A stretch of 64,000 nt of DNA. Source: Flavobacteriales bacterium (GTDB lineage Bacteria; Bacteroidota; Bacteroidia; Flavobacteriales_F; PHOS-HE28). Where the stretch lies: the NCBI GenBank assembly GCA_016712535.1, contig JADJQW010000003.1:327001-391000 (forward strand), read 5' to 3'. The notes under the pieces were generated by a model. The model had not been told where the DNA came from. It did no database searches and worked only from the letters and a program-made list of their open reading frames with translations. Shown one piece after another: positions 16,530 to 26,716 of this stretch (the stretch's first letter is position 1; every line of letters starts with the position of its first letter). A program made the translations under genes and the position numbers.

Positions 16530-17733
16530 GCGGCGAAAGTATGCGGTGTGGGTGGGAGGGAAGCCGGTGGAGATATCCACAGCGGCGCCCGATATGGCCG
16601 TGCGCGAGCACTGGCTCCTGGTGAATGCGCGCAATCGCGAAGAGCTGCAGCATGCACTCGATGCCATGGCCAGGCCCGAAGTGCAAGGCCTGATGCTATT
16701 CAGCGCCAACGGCTTCGACGCGTGGGAGTCCTTCATGGCGCAGCATCGCCTTGTTGAAGCGGCGGGCGGCGCGGTGCAGGATGAACGTGGCCGCTTGCTC
16801 GTGATCCATCGGCGGGGGCACTGGGACCTGCCCAAGGGCAAGCTCGACGCCGATGAAGAGAGCCCTGCTGCCGCCATTCGCGAGGTGCAGGAGGAATGCG
16901 GCTTGCGCACGCTTCGGATCGTCGGCGAACTGCCCGATACCTGGCACACCTATACGGAGAAGGGAAGGGCCTGCCTGAAACGCACGCGCTGGTACCGCAT
17001 GCAGGGCTCATCGGCTGAGCCGCTCATCGCGCAGCACGAAGAGGACATCGACGAAGCGCACTGGGCCGCGCGAGAAGAACTGCCCATGATCATCGCAGGC
17101 AGCTATCCTTCCTTGCGCCCCGTCTTCGAGGCGTGGCTGGCAACGGAGCCGCATGCGAGGCAGCCTGCACAGCGGGACTGGAAGGGCAGCCGACCTTCAA
17201 CCACCAGCAACCTCAACCCCCAACCGCCAGTGCGCACCCTTTACCTCTGCCGCCACGCCAAGAGCTCCTGGGCCGATCCCGGGCAAAGCGATCATGAGCG
17301 TCCGCTGAATGACCGCGGCTTGCGTGATGCCCCAGCGATGGCGCGCCATTTCAAGGAGCGCGGCGAACAGCCGCAGCTGATCGTGAGCAGCGATGCCAAC
17401 CGGGCGCAGTCCACCGCGCGCTTCTTCGCTAAGGAACTCGCAATGCAGCCAGGGCAGTTCATGCTCGAGCCCCGGCTTTACCATGCCTCCGTGAAGGGCA
17501 TCTCGGATGTGGTGGCCGCCTTGCCCGATGGGGCGGAGCGCGTCATGCTCTTCGGGCACAACCCCGGATTCTCAACCGCTGTGGATCACTTCTGCGGGGA
17601 TAACGTGGGAGAGCTGCCCACCTGCGGCATGGTGCGCATCGACTTCGTTGCCGGCTCTTGGAAGGAGATCGGCCACGACCTCGGCACGCTCGTTTGGTTC
17701 GAGTACCCGAAGCGCGTGCTGGGCTTGGAGTGA
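16528..17733 (+). CDS. Nudix hydrolase fused to SixA-type histidine phosphatase
   Basis: One continuous frame of 401 aa with two enzymes. Residues 1-75 form a small N-terminal domain (MRRKYAVWVGGKPVEIST). A Nudix domain follows, with box GKLDADEES...REVQEECGL (about 104-126), normally hydrolysing nucleoside diphosphates linked to another moiety. After a Pro/Ser-rich linker (about 205-232) comes a histidine phosphatase domain starting LYLCRHAKSSWAD (RHG-type His) and ending with GHNPGFSTAVDHF. This architecture resembles mycobacterial MutT1, which removes 8-oxo-dGTP and diadenosine polyphosphates. A GTG at the linker end (VRTLYLC) could also start a separate phosphatase. Confidence 0.88.
   Translation: MRRKYAVWVGGKPVEISTAAPDMAVREHWLLVNARNREELQHALDAMARPEVQGLMLFSANGFDAWESFMAQHRLVEAAGGAVQDERGRLLVIHRRGHWDLPKGKLDADEESPAAAIREVQEECGLRTLRIVGELPDTWHTYTEKGRACLKRTRWYRMQGSSAEPLIAQHEEDIDEAHWAAREELPMIIAGSYPSLRPVFEAWLATEPHARQPAQRDWKGSRPSTTSNLNPQPPVRTLYLCRHAKSSWADPGQSDHERPLNDRGLRDAPAMARHFKERGEQPQLIVSSDANRAQSTARFFAKELAMQPGQFMLEPRLYHASVKGISDVVAALPDGAERVMLFGHNPGFSTAVDHFCGDNVGELPTCGMVRIDFVAGSWKEIGHDLGTLVWFEYPKRVLGLE
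16534..16541 (-). promoter_or_regulatory. -7 promoter box of pyrE, inside the Nudix gene
   Basis: Minus-strand TACTTTCG ends 4 nt before the pyrE ATG, identical in box and spacing to the element before the thioesterase gene at 4399. It lies at codons 3-5 of the divergent Nudix fusion gene. Confidence 0.5.
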
Positions 17734-17774
17734 AGGGGGCGTTCAATGGCCGCAGGGTCCGGCAGCCCTCAACC

Positions 17775-18137
17775 TCAGTACTCCCCGGTGGCCAGCAACA
17801 CCAGCGTGCAGGCTTCCACTGCTTCCGTCCCGACTCCTTCCAGCTCCCGCGCGAGAACCGGATTCTCCGCTCCCGGATTGAAGATCACGCGCTTCGGCTT
17901 CAGGGCCAGCAAGCGCTCGCGCCATTCCGATTGGTTCGCTGCCGAGAGGTACATGGTCACCGTATGGGCACGCGTGCCTTCCGGGATCTCCGTGCGGATC
18001 GGCAGTTCGCCGATGCGGCCGGGCCGCCTGCCGATGCATAGCACTGCGTGCCCGTAAGCCATCAATCGGCGGGCGGCCATGTTCGAGTAGCGATCCGGTT
18101 TCTCGCTTGCGCCGAGCACGATGGTCAGCCTTTCCAT
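17775..18137 (-). CDS. CoA-binding domain protein (YccU-like)
   Basis: A 120-aa single-domain Rossmann protein of the CoA-binding family: MERLTIVLGASEKPDRYSNM, then RRLMAYGHAVLCIGRRPG, and near the end KRVIFNPGAENP with LARELEGVGTEAVEACTLVLL. Related proteins bind CoA or a similar cofactor; the cellular role is unknown. Start 18137 is set by homology of the first strand. A GACCTTTG box ends 4 nt upstream, so the mRNA may be leaderless. Convergent with the Nudix fusion. Confidence 0.85.
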   Translation of the reverse strand: MERLTIVLGASEKPDRYSNMAARRLMAYGHAVLCIGRRPGRIGELPIRTEIPEGTRAHTVTMYLSAANQSEWRERLLALKPKRVIFNPGAENPVLARELEGVGTEAVEACTLVLLATGEY

Positions 18138-18141
18138 GCCG

Positions 18142-18149
18142 CAAAGGTC
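18142..18149 (-). promoter_or_regulatory. -7 promoter box, leaderless-type
   Basis: Minus-strand GACCTTTG (one mismatch to TAnnTTTG) ends 4 nt before the ATG of the CoA-binding protein gene. Confidence 0.4.
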
Positions 18150-18252
18150 GGTCGCCGCCAACACCGCCTGTTGACGAAGACGCTTCCCTTCACATCGGCT
18201 TCACCCTGCCGCCACATCACCGCCTCAGCTTCGCCGCGGATAAAACGCACCC

Positions 18253-19053
18253 ATGAAGCGACCCATTGACGTGCTCGTGCTCTCCGACCTGCATCTGGGC
18301 ACGTACGGAAGCCGGGCGGAGGAACTGCTCCACTATCTCCGCAGCGTCCGCCCGCGCATGGTGGTGCTGAACGGCGACATCATCGACATCTGGCAATTCA
18401 AGAAGAGCTACTTCCCGGCCAGTCACATGAAGGTGCTGAAGCGCTTGATGAAGCTCGCCGCCAAGGTTCCCGTGTACTACCTCACCGGAAACCACGACGA
18501 GGCCCTGCGACGCTACAGCCCTGCGCAGTTCGGCAATCTCCAGCTCATCGATCGCCTGGAGCTTGAGCTCGATGGCGAGCGCTACTGGTTCTTCCACGGC
18601 GACATCTTCGACGCCAGCACGCGCCACGCGAAGTGGATCGCCAAGCTCGGAGGCGCAGGCTACGACGGGCTCATCCGCATCAACGACCTGGTGAACCGCG
18701 TGCTCACCTTCTTCGGAAGGCCGCGCATGAGCTTCAGCGCGCGCATCAAGAGGAGCGTGAAGCGCGCCGTGGCCTACATCAGCGATTTCGAGGAGACCGC
18801 CGCCGAGGTGGCCATCCACGAAGGTTTTCAGTACGTGGCCTGCGGGCACATCCACCAGCCGCAGCTGCGCACCATCAGCAATGCGCAAGGCAGCGTGCGC
18901 TACATGAACAGCGGCGATTGGATCGAGCACATGAGCGCCCTCGAATACGCCAACGGCGAGTGGAGCATCTACATGCACCAGCAGGACGCCTCGCGCATCA
19001 CCGACGAGGCCGAGGCCGTCGCCGAGGAAGAGGACGCTCTGGCGCTGATCTGA
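18253..19053 (+). CDS. LpxH-like metallophosphoesterase (UDP-2,3-diacylglucosamine hydrolase type)
   Basis: A 266-aa calcineurin-like phosphoesterase. The metal-binding blocks are present in order: SDLHLG (11-16), LNGDIIDIW (39-47), LTGNHDE (about 77-83), HGDIFD (about 118-123) and CGHIHQP (about 199-205). The family includes LpxH, which releases lipid X from UDP-diacylglucosamine in lipid A synthesis; this longer type is widespread in Bacteroidota, but the substrate is not proven. The C-terminus is acidic (EAEAVAEEEDAL). Monocistronic by context. Confidence 0.85.
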   Translation: MKRPIDVLVLSDLHLGTYGSRAEELLHYLRSVRPRMVVLNGDIIDIWQFKKSYFPASHMKVLKRLMKLAAKVPVYYLTGNHDEALRRYSPAQFGNLQLIDRLELELDGERYWFFHGDIFDASTRHAKWIAKLGGAGYDGLIRINDLVNRVLTFFGRPRMSFSARIKRSVKRAVAYISDFEETAAEVAIHEGFQYVACGHIHQPQLRTISNAQGSVRYMNSGDWIEHMSALEYANGEWSIYMHQQDASRITDEAEAVAEEEDALALI

Positions 19054-19161
19054 GGGCTTGTTCCCGCCCCTTCAGGACCATCCGGTCCTTGCGAGCCCCG
19101 CTTCCAGCGAGGCGCAGCCAACATGCCGCATTCGGCGCCGCACCTTCAAGCCTTGCGCGCC

Positions 19162-20898
19162 CTACATCAGATCGAGGTCCAGCTCCGACTTCAACTTCAG
19201 CAGAGCGGGATTCCGTTCGGCCATGATGGTGAACTTGTCGAGCTTCGTGTACCGCGGGCGCACCACTACCGTCTCCTTCACTACTTCGAGCTGCAGCACG
19301 GGATCATTCAGCTCGCGGCGCAAGTGCGCGAGCAGCACAGGCTTCTCCTCGCGCAGGTACTTCTCCTGCACGTCGTTCACGATCGCGAAGCTCACCAGGC
19401 TGGGTCCTGAAGCCATCGGCTCGTGAGCGGCGAGGGTGGCGTGCAGGCTGTTCTTGCCTTCGCGTTTCCGCGCTAAGGCATAGTCGCTCCACACGCGCTG
19501 GAGCAGTGCTTGGTTCACCTCCTTGGCAGCGCTGGGCAGCGCGGGCCCCTCGTCGGTATCGGCCACAGCGGCTTCAGCAGGTGAGGGCTGCGCGGCGGCC
19601 ACGGGATTGATGCTCACGTGGTCGCGCACGAGCCGGCGCTTGGGAACATAGCCATCGGCCGCGGCAGATGGCTTGGGCTCGGCAACCACTGCGGCGGCCA
19701 AGGGCGGTGGAGGCGCGGCCGGAACGGGCGCCGGCTTCTCTGGCGCACCGCCTAGGTCAGGGCTTTTTTTTTCAGCCATGGGCGCCTCGGCAGCCGAGAA
19801 CGTGGGCGCATTCAATCGGCATAGCTGCATCAGGGTGAGCTCCACCAGCATGCGCGGCTCCTTGCTCTGCTTGTACTGCGCATCGCATTGGGCCAAGCGG
19901 TCAAGGCCCCGCAGCAGAAGATCGCGCGGCGTGGCTTGGGCCTGTTCGCCATAGCGCGCCACCAGGTCCTCGCTCACTTCGAGCAGCGGCAGGGTGCGCG
20001 CATCCTGGCTCACGAGCAGGTCGCGGAAGTGGCGCGCCAATCCGGTCACGAAGAGGTGGCCGTCGAAGCCGTTCTGCAGGATCGTGTTGTACTCCACCAG
20101 CGCCGCGGGCAGGTCGCCCTTCACCAGGCTGTCCGTGATGCTGAAGTAATGCTCGTGGTCGAGCACGTTCAGGTTGGCACGGGCCGTCTGGTAGGTGAGG
20201 CGGCGCCCGGCGAAGCTGACCAGCTGATCGAAGATGCTGAGCGCGTCGCGCAGGCCGCCATCGGCCTTCTGGGCGATCAGGTGCAGCGCTTGCGGCTCGG
20301 CCTCGATGCCTTCGTTCTTCGCGATGCCGGCCAGGTGCTTGGCGATATCGACGATGCCGATGCGGCGGAAGTCGAAGACCTGGCAACGGCTCAGGATCGT
20401 GGGCAGGATCTTATGCTTCTCGGTGGTGGCCAGGATGAAGATGGCATAGGGCGGCGGCTCCTCCAGAGTCTTCAGGAAAGCGTTGAAGGCCGCGGAGCTG
20501 AGCATGTGCACCTCGTCGATGATGTACACCTTCTTCTCGCCCACCTGCGGGGCGATGCTCACCTGCAGGATCAGGTTGCGGATGTCGTCGACGCTGTTGT
20601 TGCTGGCGGCATCGAGCTCGAAGATGCTCAGGCTGTGCCCTTCCTGGAAGGTCCTGCATGGGGCGCAGCTGCCGCAAGTGGTGAGGTCCTCGTTGAGGTT
20701 CTCGCAATTGATGGTGCGCGCCAGGATGCGCGCGCAGGTGGTCTTGCCCACGCCGCGCGGGCCGGTGAAGAGGAAAGCCGATGCCAGGTGCTTGGTGCGG
20801 ATGGCATTCATCAGCGTGGCGGTCACCGCCTCCTGGCCCACCACGGTATCGAAGGTCTCCGGACGGTACTTGCGCGCGCTGACGATGAAAGGCTCCAT
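19162..20898 (-). CDS. dnaX: DNA polymerase III subunits gamma/tau
   Basis: Clamp-loader ATPase of the replicative polymerase, 578 aa. AAA+ motifs: Walker A GPRGVGKT (46-53), zinc-binding cysteines C65, C75, C78 and C81, and the DEVH-type box IIDEVHML (about 128-135). Domain III ends near residue 370, and a Pro/Ala-rich linker leads to the tau-specific C-terminus. An A9 run in codons 376-379 should let polymerase or ribosome slip into frames that stop at once, giving a gamma form of about 380 aa. Start ATG 20898; minus-strand box TACCTTCG lies 6 nt upstream. Function certain, gamma production inferred. Confidence 0.95.
   Translation of the reverse strand: MEPFIVSARKYRPETFDTVVGQEAVTATLMNAIRTKHLASAFLFTGPRGVGKTTCARILARTINCENLNEDLTTCGSCAPCRTFQEGHSLSIFELDAASNNSVDDIRNLILQVSIAPQVGEKKVYIIDEVHMLSSAAFNAFLKTLEEPPPYAIFILATTEKHKILPTILSRCQVFDFRRIGIVDIAKHLAGIAKNEGIEAEPQALHLIAQKADGGLRDALSIFDQLVSFAGRRLTYQTARANLNVLDHEHYFSITDSLVKGDLPAALVEYNTILQNGFDGHLFVTGLARHFRDLLVSQDARTLPLLEVSEDLVARYGEQAQATPRDLLLRGLDRLAQCDAQYKQSKEPRMLVELTLMQLCRLNAPTFSAAEAPMAEKKSPDLGGAPEKPAPVPAAPPPPLAAAVVAEPKPSAAADGYVPKRRLVRDHVSINPVAAAQPSPAEAAVADTDEGPALPSAAKEVNQALLQRVWSDYALARKREGKNSLHATLAAHEPMASGPSLVSFAIVNDVQEKYLREEKPVLLAHLRRELNDPVLQLEVVKETVVVRPRYTKLDKFTIMAERNPALLKLKSELDLDLM
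19764..19772 (-). promoter_or_regulatory. dnaX A9 slippage (programmed frameshift) site
   Basis: On the minus strand the codons read GAA AAA AAA AGC, nine A in a row between G and G. A -1 shift, or one extra A, gives AAG CCC TGA (stop after Lys-Pro). Loss of one A gives GCC CTG ACC TAG (stop after Ala-Leu-Thr). The site lies between the AAA+ core and the tau-only region, as expected for producing gamma. Confidence 0.65.
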
Positions 20899-20904
20899 GG
20901 GTGG

Positions 20905-20912
20905 CGAAGGTA
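20905..20912 (-). promoter_or_regulatory. -7 promoter box of dnaX
   Basis: Minus-strand TACCTTCG, the same variant seen before the M16 operon, ends 6 nt before the dnaX ATG. Confidence 0.4.
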
Positions 20913-21219
20913 TTTGCGCCGTGAGCTTGGACGGCTCTTCCTTATCCGCTTCCTTGATTACTTACGGACGAGAGATGATTGCATGGTGGCCGATGATGAG
21001 AAGGTGTTCCCAACTGCCTGCAGCACCTTGCTCGGAGGGAGCACCGAAGTGAATCGGCAGCTCTGACTCTCCTTATGATCTGTTCAGGTTGTACGGCCTC
21101 CGATTGAACGCCAGGGCCACGGTCGATGGATTACGGCCGCTGAGCGGCCTGACGAGCCCGGTTGTTGAAAACTCCCTTCGATGGAACAAAGGTTATAGCC
21201 GACGATCGGCGCGAGGACC

Positions 21220-21250
21220 TTGGTAATGCTCCAAGCCACTTCTACTTTGG
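21220..21250 (+). promoter_or_regulatory. Candidate Bacteroidota promoter of the large T9SS gene
   Basis: TTG (21220-21222), a 20-nt spacer, then TACTTTGG (21243-21250), a one-mismatch -7 box. Spacing fits the -33/-7 rule of this phylum. It would give a 5' leader of about 170 nt. Confidence 0.35.
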
Positions 21251-21422
21251 CACCCCCAAAAACTAAAAACCCTCCTTAACCGGAATCCCTATTACGCCTA
21301 CACCCTTGGGCATCGCCACGCGGAAGCAGGCATGCCATACCAACAGGCCTCACCGGCCTTGCCCGTTCGGCACTACGGAAGCTGCCAACCAACTCCTGAA
21401 CCCTAACCCAAAACCCGTTCAA

Positions 21423-24400
21423 ATGAATTGTCGGAATACTTCGACGCGCGCCACGCGATTCTCGCGGTGGTGCAAAGCGGGCCTTCTGGGCGCAGCAATT
21501 GCGCTCTTAGGCACGCAGACCAATGCGCAGGTGACCACCAACGGTGGCTCTGGCCTCGCCCTCAGCTACCCCGACCTCGCCACGGCCATCACCGCGCTTA
21601 ACGGCGTTGGCACAGCGACGAGCCCGACCGTTATCACGCTCGACCCCGCGAATCCGCAAACGGCGCCAGCTGGTGGCTACACCATCACGGCTACCGGTGA
21701 TGCCACGAACACCATCACGATCGCAGGCAGCGGGAACACCATCACCTCGAGCACTGCGCTAGTCGTGGGTTCGCTGCACGATGCCATCTTCGAGATCATC
21801 GGCGGTGACTACATCACCATCGAGAACTTCACGATGCTGGAGGACCCGGCGAACATCGTGACCACTGCGGGGTCGAACAACATGACGGAGTTCGGCGTGG
21901 CCGTGTTCTATGCCACCACCACGGATGGCGCGCAGAACATCACGATCCAGAACAACACGATCGACCTGAACCGCACCTACCAGAACACCTTCGGGATCTA
22001 CGCCACCTCGCAGCACACGGCTACGGTGCTGGGGGCAGCGCAAGCCACGGCGCCCACCGGCGCGCACAACAACCTGCGCATCTACGGCAACCAGATCACC
22101 GACGTGAACACCGGTATCTGCGCGAACGGCGCCACCACTTTCGCGAACTATGCGCAGGGCCTGGACATCGGCGGTACAGTGGGGCCTGTGGGCAACCTGG
22201 GCAACACCATCACCAACTTCGGCACCACCGGCACCTTCTCGAGCTACACCGGGGTGAGCGGCACCGTGAACGGCATCCAGATCACCAACCAATTGAATGC
22301 GAACGTGAGCTGGAATTCTATCTTCAGCTCTGTCGGCGGGGTCACAGTGACCTCCACCCTGCGCGGCATCTACTACCGCCAGAGCGCTGCTCCTACCTCG
22401 GGCTCCTGGACGAGCTCCATCAACGATAATGCTATCGGGCTTCAGCACGGTGCCGCCGGCGGGGCCATGTTCGGCATCGCTGACGAGACCGGAAGCGCGT
22501 TCAACACGCTCAACATCATCAACAACGATTTCCTCGGCACAGGATGGACCGTGCCGGGCACAGGCGCGTACACGGCCATCAGCAACACTGTTGCCGAGCA
22601 GAACGTGACGATCAATGCGAACGGGTTCTTCAGCCTTTCGTTGAACACCACTGGCAACGTTTCGTTGATCAGCAACAACCTTTCCCGCCCAGCGGGCGCT
22701 AGCAGCACCTGCAACGATAACGCCATCGTTGGCGGCTTCGCCAAGACCCTGGGCGGAGGCACGGTGTTCTGTTACGATTCCTTCGGCATCTCCTCGAACA
22801 CCGGCACGGAGACCTTCATCAACAACAACTTCTCCGACGGTACGGTTACGGGCGCGACCACCCTGCGCATCGTGCGCGTCTCCGACGGGAGCGCTACCGC
22901 GCCGACGAGGACCTGCACCAACAACACCATCTCGAACTGGGTGGGCGGCACCGGCACCATCACGTGCCTGACCTCCAGCTTCGGCCTTGCCGCGAACACC
23001 AACCTGGTGGCGAACAACACCATCAGCAACATCAGTGGCGGTGGCACCGTGATCGGCCTGGAGAGCACCGCAGGCACGCAGATCATCCGGAACAACGCGG
23101 TCACTGGCCTGAGCTCCACCGGGGCTTCTGCGGTCTCGGGTATCGTGATCTCAGGCGGCACCACGCAGACCGTGGAGCGCAACAAGGTGTGCAACATCGA
23201 GGGCAGCAACGCTTCGAGCACCGTGAACGGCATCATCAACAGCGCCGGCACGACTGCGAACATCCGCAACAACACCATCGGCGACCTGCGCGCTCCGATC
23301 GCGAATGCCGCGAACCCGGTGGTGGGCATCAACATCACGGGCGGCACCACGGCCAACGTGGACTACAACACGGTTTACTTGAACGCCTTGAGCACGGGTG
23401 CATTGTTCGGCACCTCGGCGCTCAGCGCGAGCACCACGCCTGCGCTCACCCTGCGCAACAACATCCTGGTGAACAACAGCACGCCGACCGGCGCAGGCCT
23501 GGTCGTTGCCTACCGTCGGAGCACCACCACGCTCACGAGCTATCAGGCCGCTTCGGACCGCAACCTGTTCTACGCAGGTGTGCCCGGCCCGCAGAACCTG
23601 ATCTTCAGCGATGGCACCAACCTGCTGCAAGACTTCGCGCTGAACTACCAGCCGTTCGTGACAGCGCGTGATGCGAACTCCGTGACGGAGAACCCGACCT
23701 TCGCGAGCACGAGCTGCGGCGCGTCGGACTTCCTGCACTTCGCGCCTGCCACCAGCACGCTTGCCGAAAGCGCTGGTGCCAACATCGCGGGCATCACGAA
23801 CGACTATGACGACAACGTTCGCCAGGGCAATCCTGGTTATGCGGGCACGGGAAGTGGTCCGGACATCGGTGCCGATGAATTCGAAGGCCTCAACCCCTTG
23901 GCTTGCGTTGGAGCGCCGACCGCTGGAACCATCGGTGGCACTTCGCCGATCTGCGCGGGCACGGGCACCACGCTAAGCCTGAGCGGCCACAGCACCGGTC
24001 TCGGCATCATTTACCAGTGGCGCATGGGCACCACCTCGGGCGGGCCTTACGGCACCACCTTGGGCACGGCATCCACGCAAGCCACCGGCGTGATGGCCGC
24101 AGGCACCTACTACTACGTGTGCGATGTGACCTGCACCAGCCCGGGCGGCAGCACCGTGCAAACCGCGGAGTTCACCTTGGTGGTGGATCCCACCCCAGTG
24201 GCGAGCGCCACCAGCAACAGCCCGGTCTGCGAAGGCCAGACGCTGAACCTCGATGGCAATGGCGGCATCGGCACCAGCTACTCGTGGACCGGCCCCGGCT
24301 ACGGTGGCGGAAGCAATGAGGATGAGAGCATCCTGAGCGCGACCCTCGCCAACAGCGGTGCCTTCACTTTCACCAGCACCTTGGGCAGCTGCACCAGTGC

Positions 24401-26713
24401 ACCGGTCATCGTGAACGTCACGGTGAATCCGAATCCGACGGGTGTAACAGCCAACGCCACTGACCTCATCGTATGCGCTGGCGACTTGGTGGATCTCTCA
24501 AGCACAGGATTTGCCAGCGGCAGTTCTACGATCCTTGCCGAGAACTTCAATGGTGTTGCAGCAGGATGGACCACGGTGAACAATAGCACGGGAGGCGTGC
24601 CTGCGAATGCCGCTTGGACGCTCCGACCTAACGGCTATGTCTATAGCTCGACCACGTACAACAGCAACGATGCCTCGCAGTTCTACATGACGAACAGTGA
24701 TGCTCAGACGAACACCCCGGTATCGGCTACGGCCACAGAGCTCATCAGCCCTTCTTTCAGCCTTGCCGGATTCTCTGCGGCTAGCCTGAGTATGTGGCAT
24801 TACTACCGAGACATCGGTGATACCGGTGATAGCGCCGTGGTCGAGGTCTCGACGAATGGCGGCGCCACCTGGGCCATTGCCCAAGCCTTCACGACCACGT
24901 TGGGTACTCCTGCGGTCATGGTGAATGCAAACGTGAGCTTGAATGCCTTTGCGGGCCAGAGCAACGTTATTGTGCGATTCCGTTACCGTGCTACATGGGA
25001 TTGGTATTGGACGCTCGACAACGTGACGGTCAGTGGCACACCGCTGCCGACGTTCAGTTGGGTTTCTTCTCCAGCCTATTTCACAAGTGGTGTCCAGAAC
25101 CCAACCGGCGTTGCTGTTAGCCCGGCACCCACCACCTTCACGGTAACTGCTACGAATCCCATTACGGGCTGCTTCACTACAGCCAACGTGACGGTGAATC
25201 CCGACCTCACGGACACCGACGGCGACCTGATCACGGATTGCGATGATAGCTGCCCGAGCTTGCCGGGTGAAATCGGCGATCCCTGCGACGATGGGGATGG
25301 TCAGACCGCGCTTGACTACATCAACGGCAGTTGCGCTTGCGCTGGTCAGGTGTGCACGACGGATCTCGATTTCGTTTACCAAGCCGACGGCGTGGATGAC
25401 CTCACCTGGGTGATCTATGAGCAAGGCACTAACCTGATCGCCAAGAGTGGCGGCGGTGCGTTGGTCGGCAACGGCTCAGAGGCCACCTGCCTGCCCGATG
25501 GCTGCTTCTACATCGTGGTCACTGACGCTGGCGGCGACGGCATCGTGAACGGCGGCTACCTGCTGAAGATCAACAGCAGCGTGCGCCTGATCGATAACCT
25601 CTACGGCACCTTCGGCGAAGGCGGCTTCACCAGCGGAAGCACCAGCCGATCGCTGCCAACGAAGGCTTCTGCCTGCCCGTGGGCACCGACCGCCTGATCT
25701 TCACCAGCTGCGACCGGCGCGACTGGAAGATCAGCCCCTGCGGCGGCGAGTTCGTGGTGGCCAATGCCAACCAGGACGTGAGCGATGAGTACGGCGTGAA
25801 CAACGCCAACAGCGGCTACCAGATGTGGTGGTATACGCCCAATGGCGGATACAGCTTCAAGCGCTTCCAGAGCCACAACACGAGCAACGGCCTCCCGGCC
25901 AGCGCAACCCGCGCGGCCCACTTCCAGCTCAACGCATGGACCGGCAACCAATTGGTGGAGGGCGGTTTCTACAACGTGAAGGTGCGCGGCCGCGTGAACG
26001 GCACCTACAACAACTGGGGCCCTGCCTGCCGCCTGGTGGTGAACAGCACGGAGGCCCAGTGCCCCCGCACCAAGCTCATGGACCTGCCCGGCAACCAGTA
26101 CCTGAGCTGCGGACAGAGCCGTACGATCGGCACCAACGTGTATGTCCATGCCAAGCCCGTGCGCCGCATGAACAACAACTGCAACTGGGTGAACGCGAAC
26201 CGCTACCAGTTCCGCTTCCGGATCCCGGCTGAGTTCATCACCATCGTGAAGACCAGCGCCACCGGGCAGTACTGGGTGAACACCAACGGCCTCACCTGCG
26301 GCAAGACCTACGAGGTGGATGTGCGCGCCAGCTTCGACAATGGCTCCACCTGGTGCCACAGCAGCGACCCCTACGGCGACATCTGCCTGCTCACCACCAC
26401 CTGCAGCTTCGGCATGGCTGAAGAGGGCGGCAGCACCGCGACGAGCGAGGCCCGCGTGGCGATGTACCCGAACCCCAACAACGGCGATCAGCTCTTCTTG
26501 AGCCTGAGCAGCGTTGAGGAGGGCGTGGAGTCCATCAACGTGGACATCTACGACAGCTTCGGCAAGCGCGTGGCCCAGCGCACCATCGGGGTGCAGGACG
26601 GCTACGTGAACACCGCCATCGCCCTGAACGGGGAGCTGGCCAACGGCATGTACCTGGTGAATATCGCGGCCGGCAGCGCGATCCACACCGAGCGCCTGGT
26701 GATCCAGAAGTAA
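21423..26713 (+). CDS. Giant T9SS-exported beta-helix surface protein, interrupted by a 1-nt frameshift
   Basis: About 1,763 aa if read through. The signal peptide (CKAGLLGAAIALLGTQTNAQ) leads to a right-handed parallel beta-helix region of about 800 residues (repeated NNTI.., N-rich turns such as TIQNNTIDLNRTYQNT). Next come Ig-like domains, a jelly-roll-like segment (ILAENFNGVAAGWTTVNNST), a DTDGDLITDCDDSCP calcium-type repeat and a type A T9SS sorting domain (VAMYPNPNNGDQLFLSLSS to the end). At about 25644-25650 the frame jumps by -1: frame one reads GFTSGSTS then soon stops at 25695-25697, while IAANEGFCLPVGTDRLIF continues in the other frame. One missing base explains it. ATG 21423 is preferred to 21306 because the signal peptide begins there. 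Confidence 0.8.
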
Positions 26714-26716
26714 GAT

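Larger units (their letters stand above)
20899..21422. other. Long intergenic region (524 nt) before the adhesin gene
   Basis: Between dnaX (minus) and the large T9SS gene (plus). It contains the dnaX -7 box (20905-20912), a small hairpin GGCCGC/GCGGCC (21135-21149), a candidate plus-strand promoter at 21220-21250 and an A/C-rich leader. Short open frames occur, but none resembles a protein. I see no tRNA or recognisable ncRNA. Confidence 0.5.

Noticed and set aside
21060..21300. Possible structured RNA or riboswitch in the long gap before the adhesin gene
   Set aside because: Only a 6-bp hairpin and weak pairings are visible, and no conserved riboswitch core was recognised.
25640..25660. 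Programmed -1 frameshifting in the giant T9SS gene
   Set aside because: No slippery heptamer or downstream hairpin is evident at the join; a one-base deletion is simpler.
25601..26686. Minus-strand frame of 361 codons across the end of the giant T9SS gene
   Set aside because: His/Val/Ala-rich antisense frame; the plus strand encodes the conserved C-terminal region and the T9SS domain.
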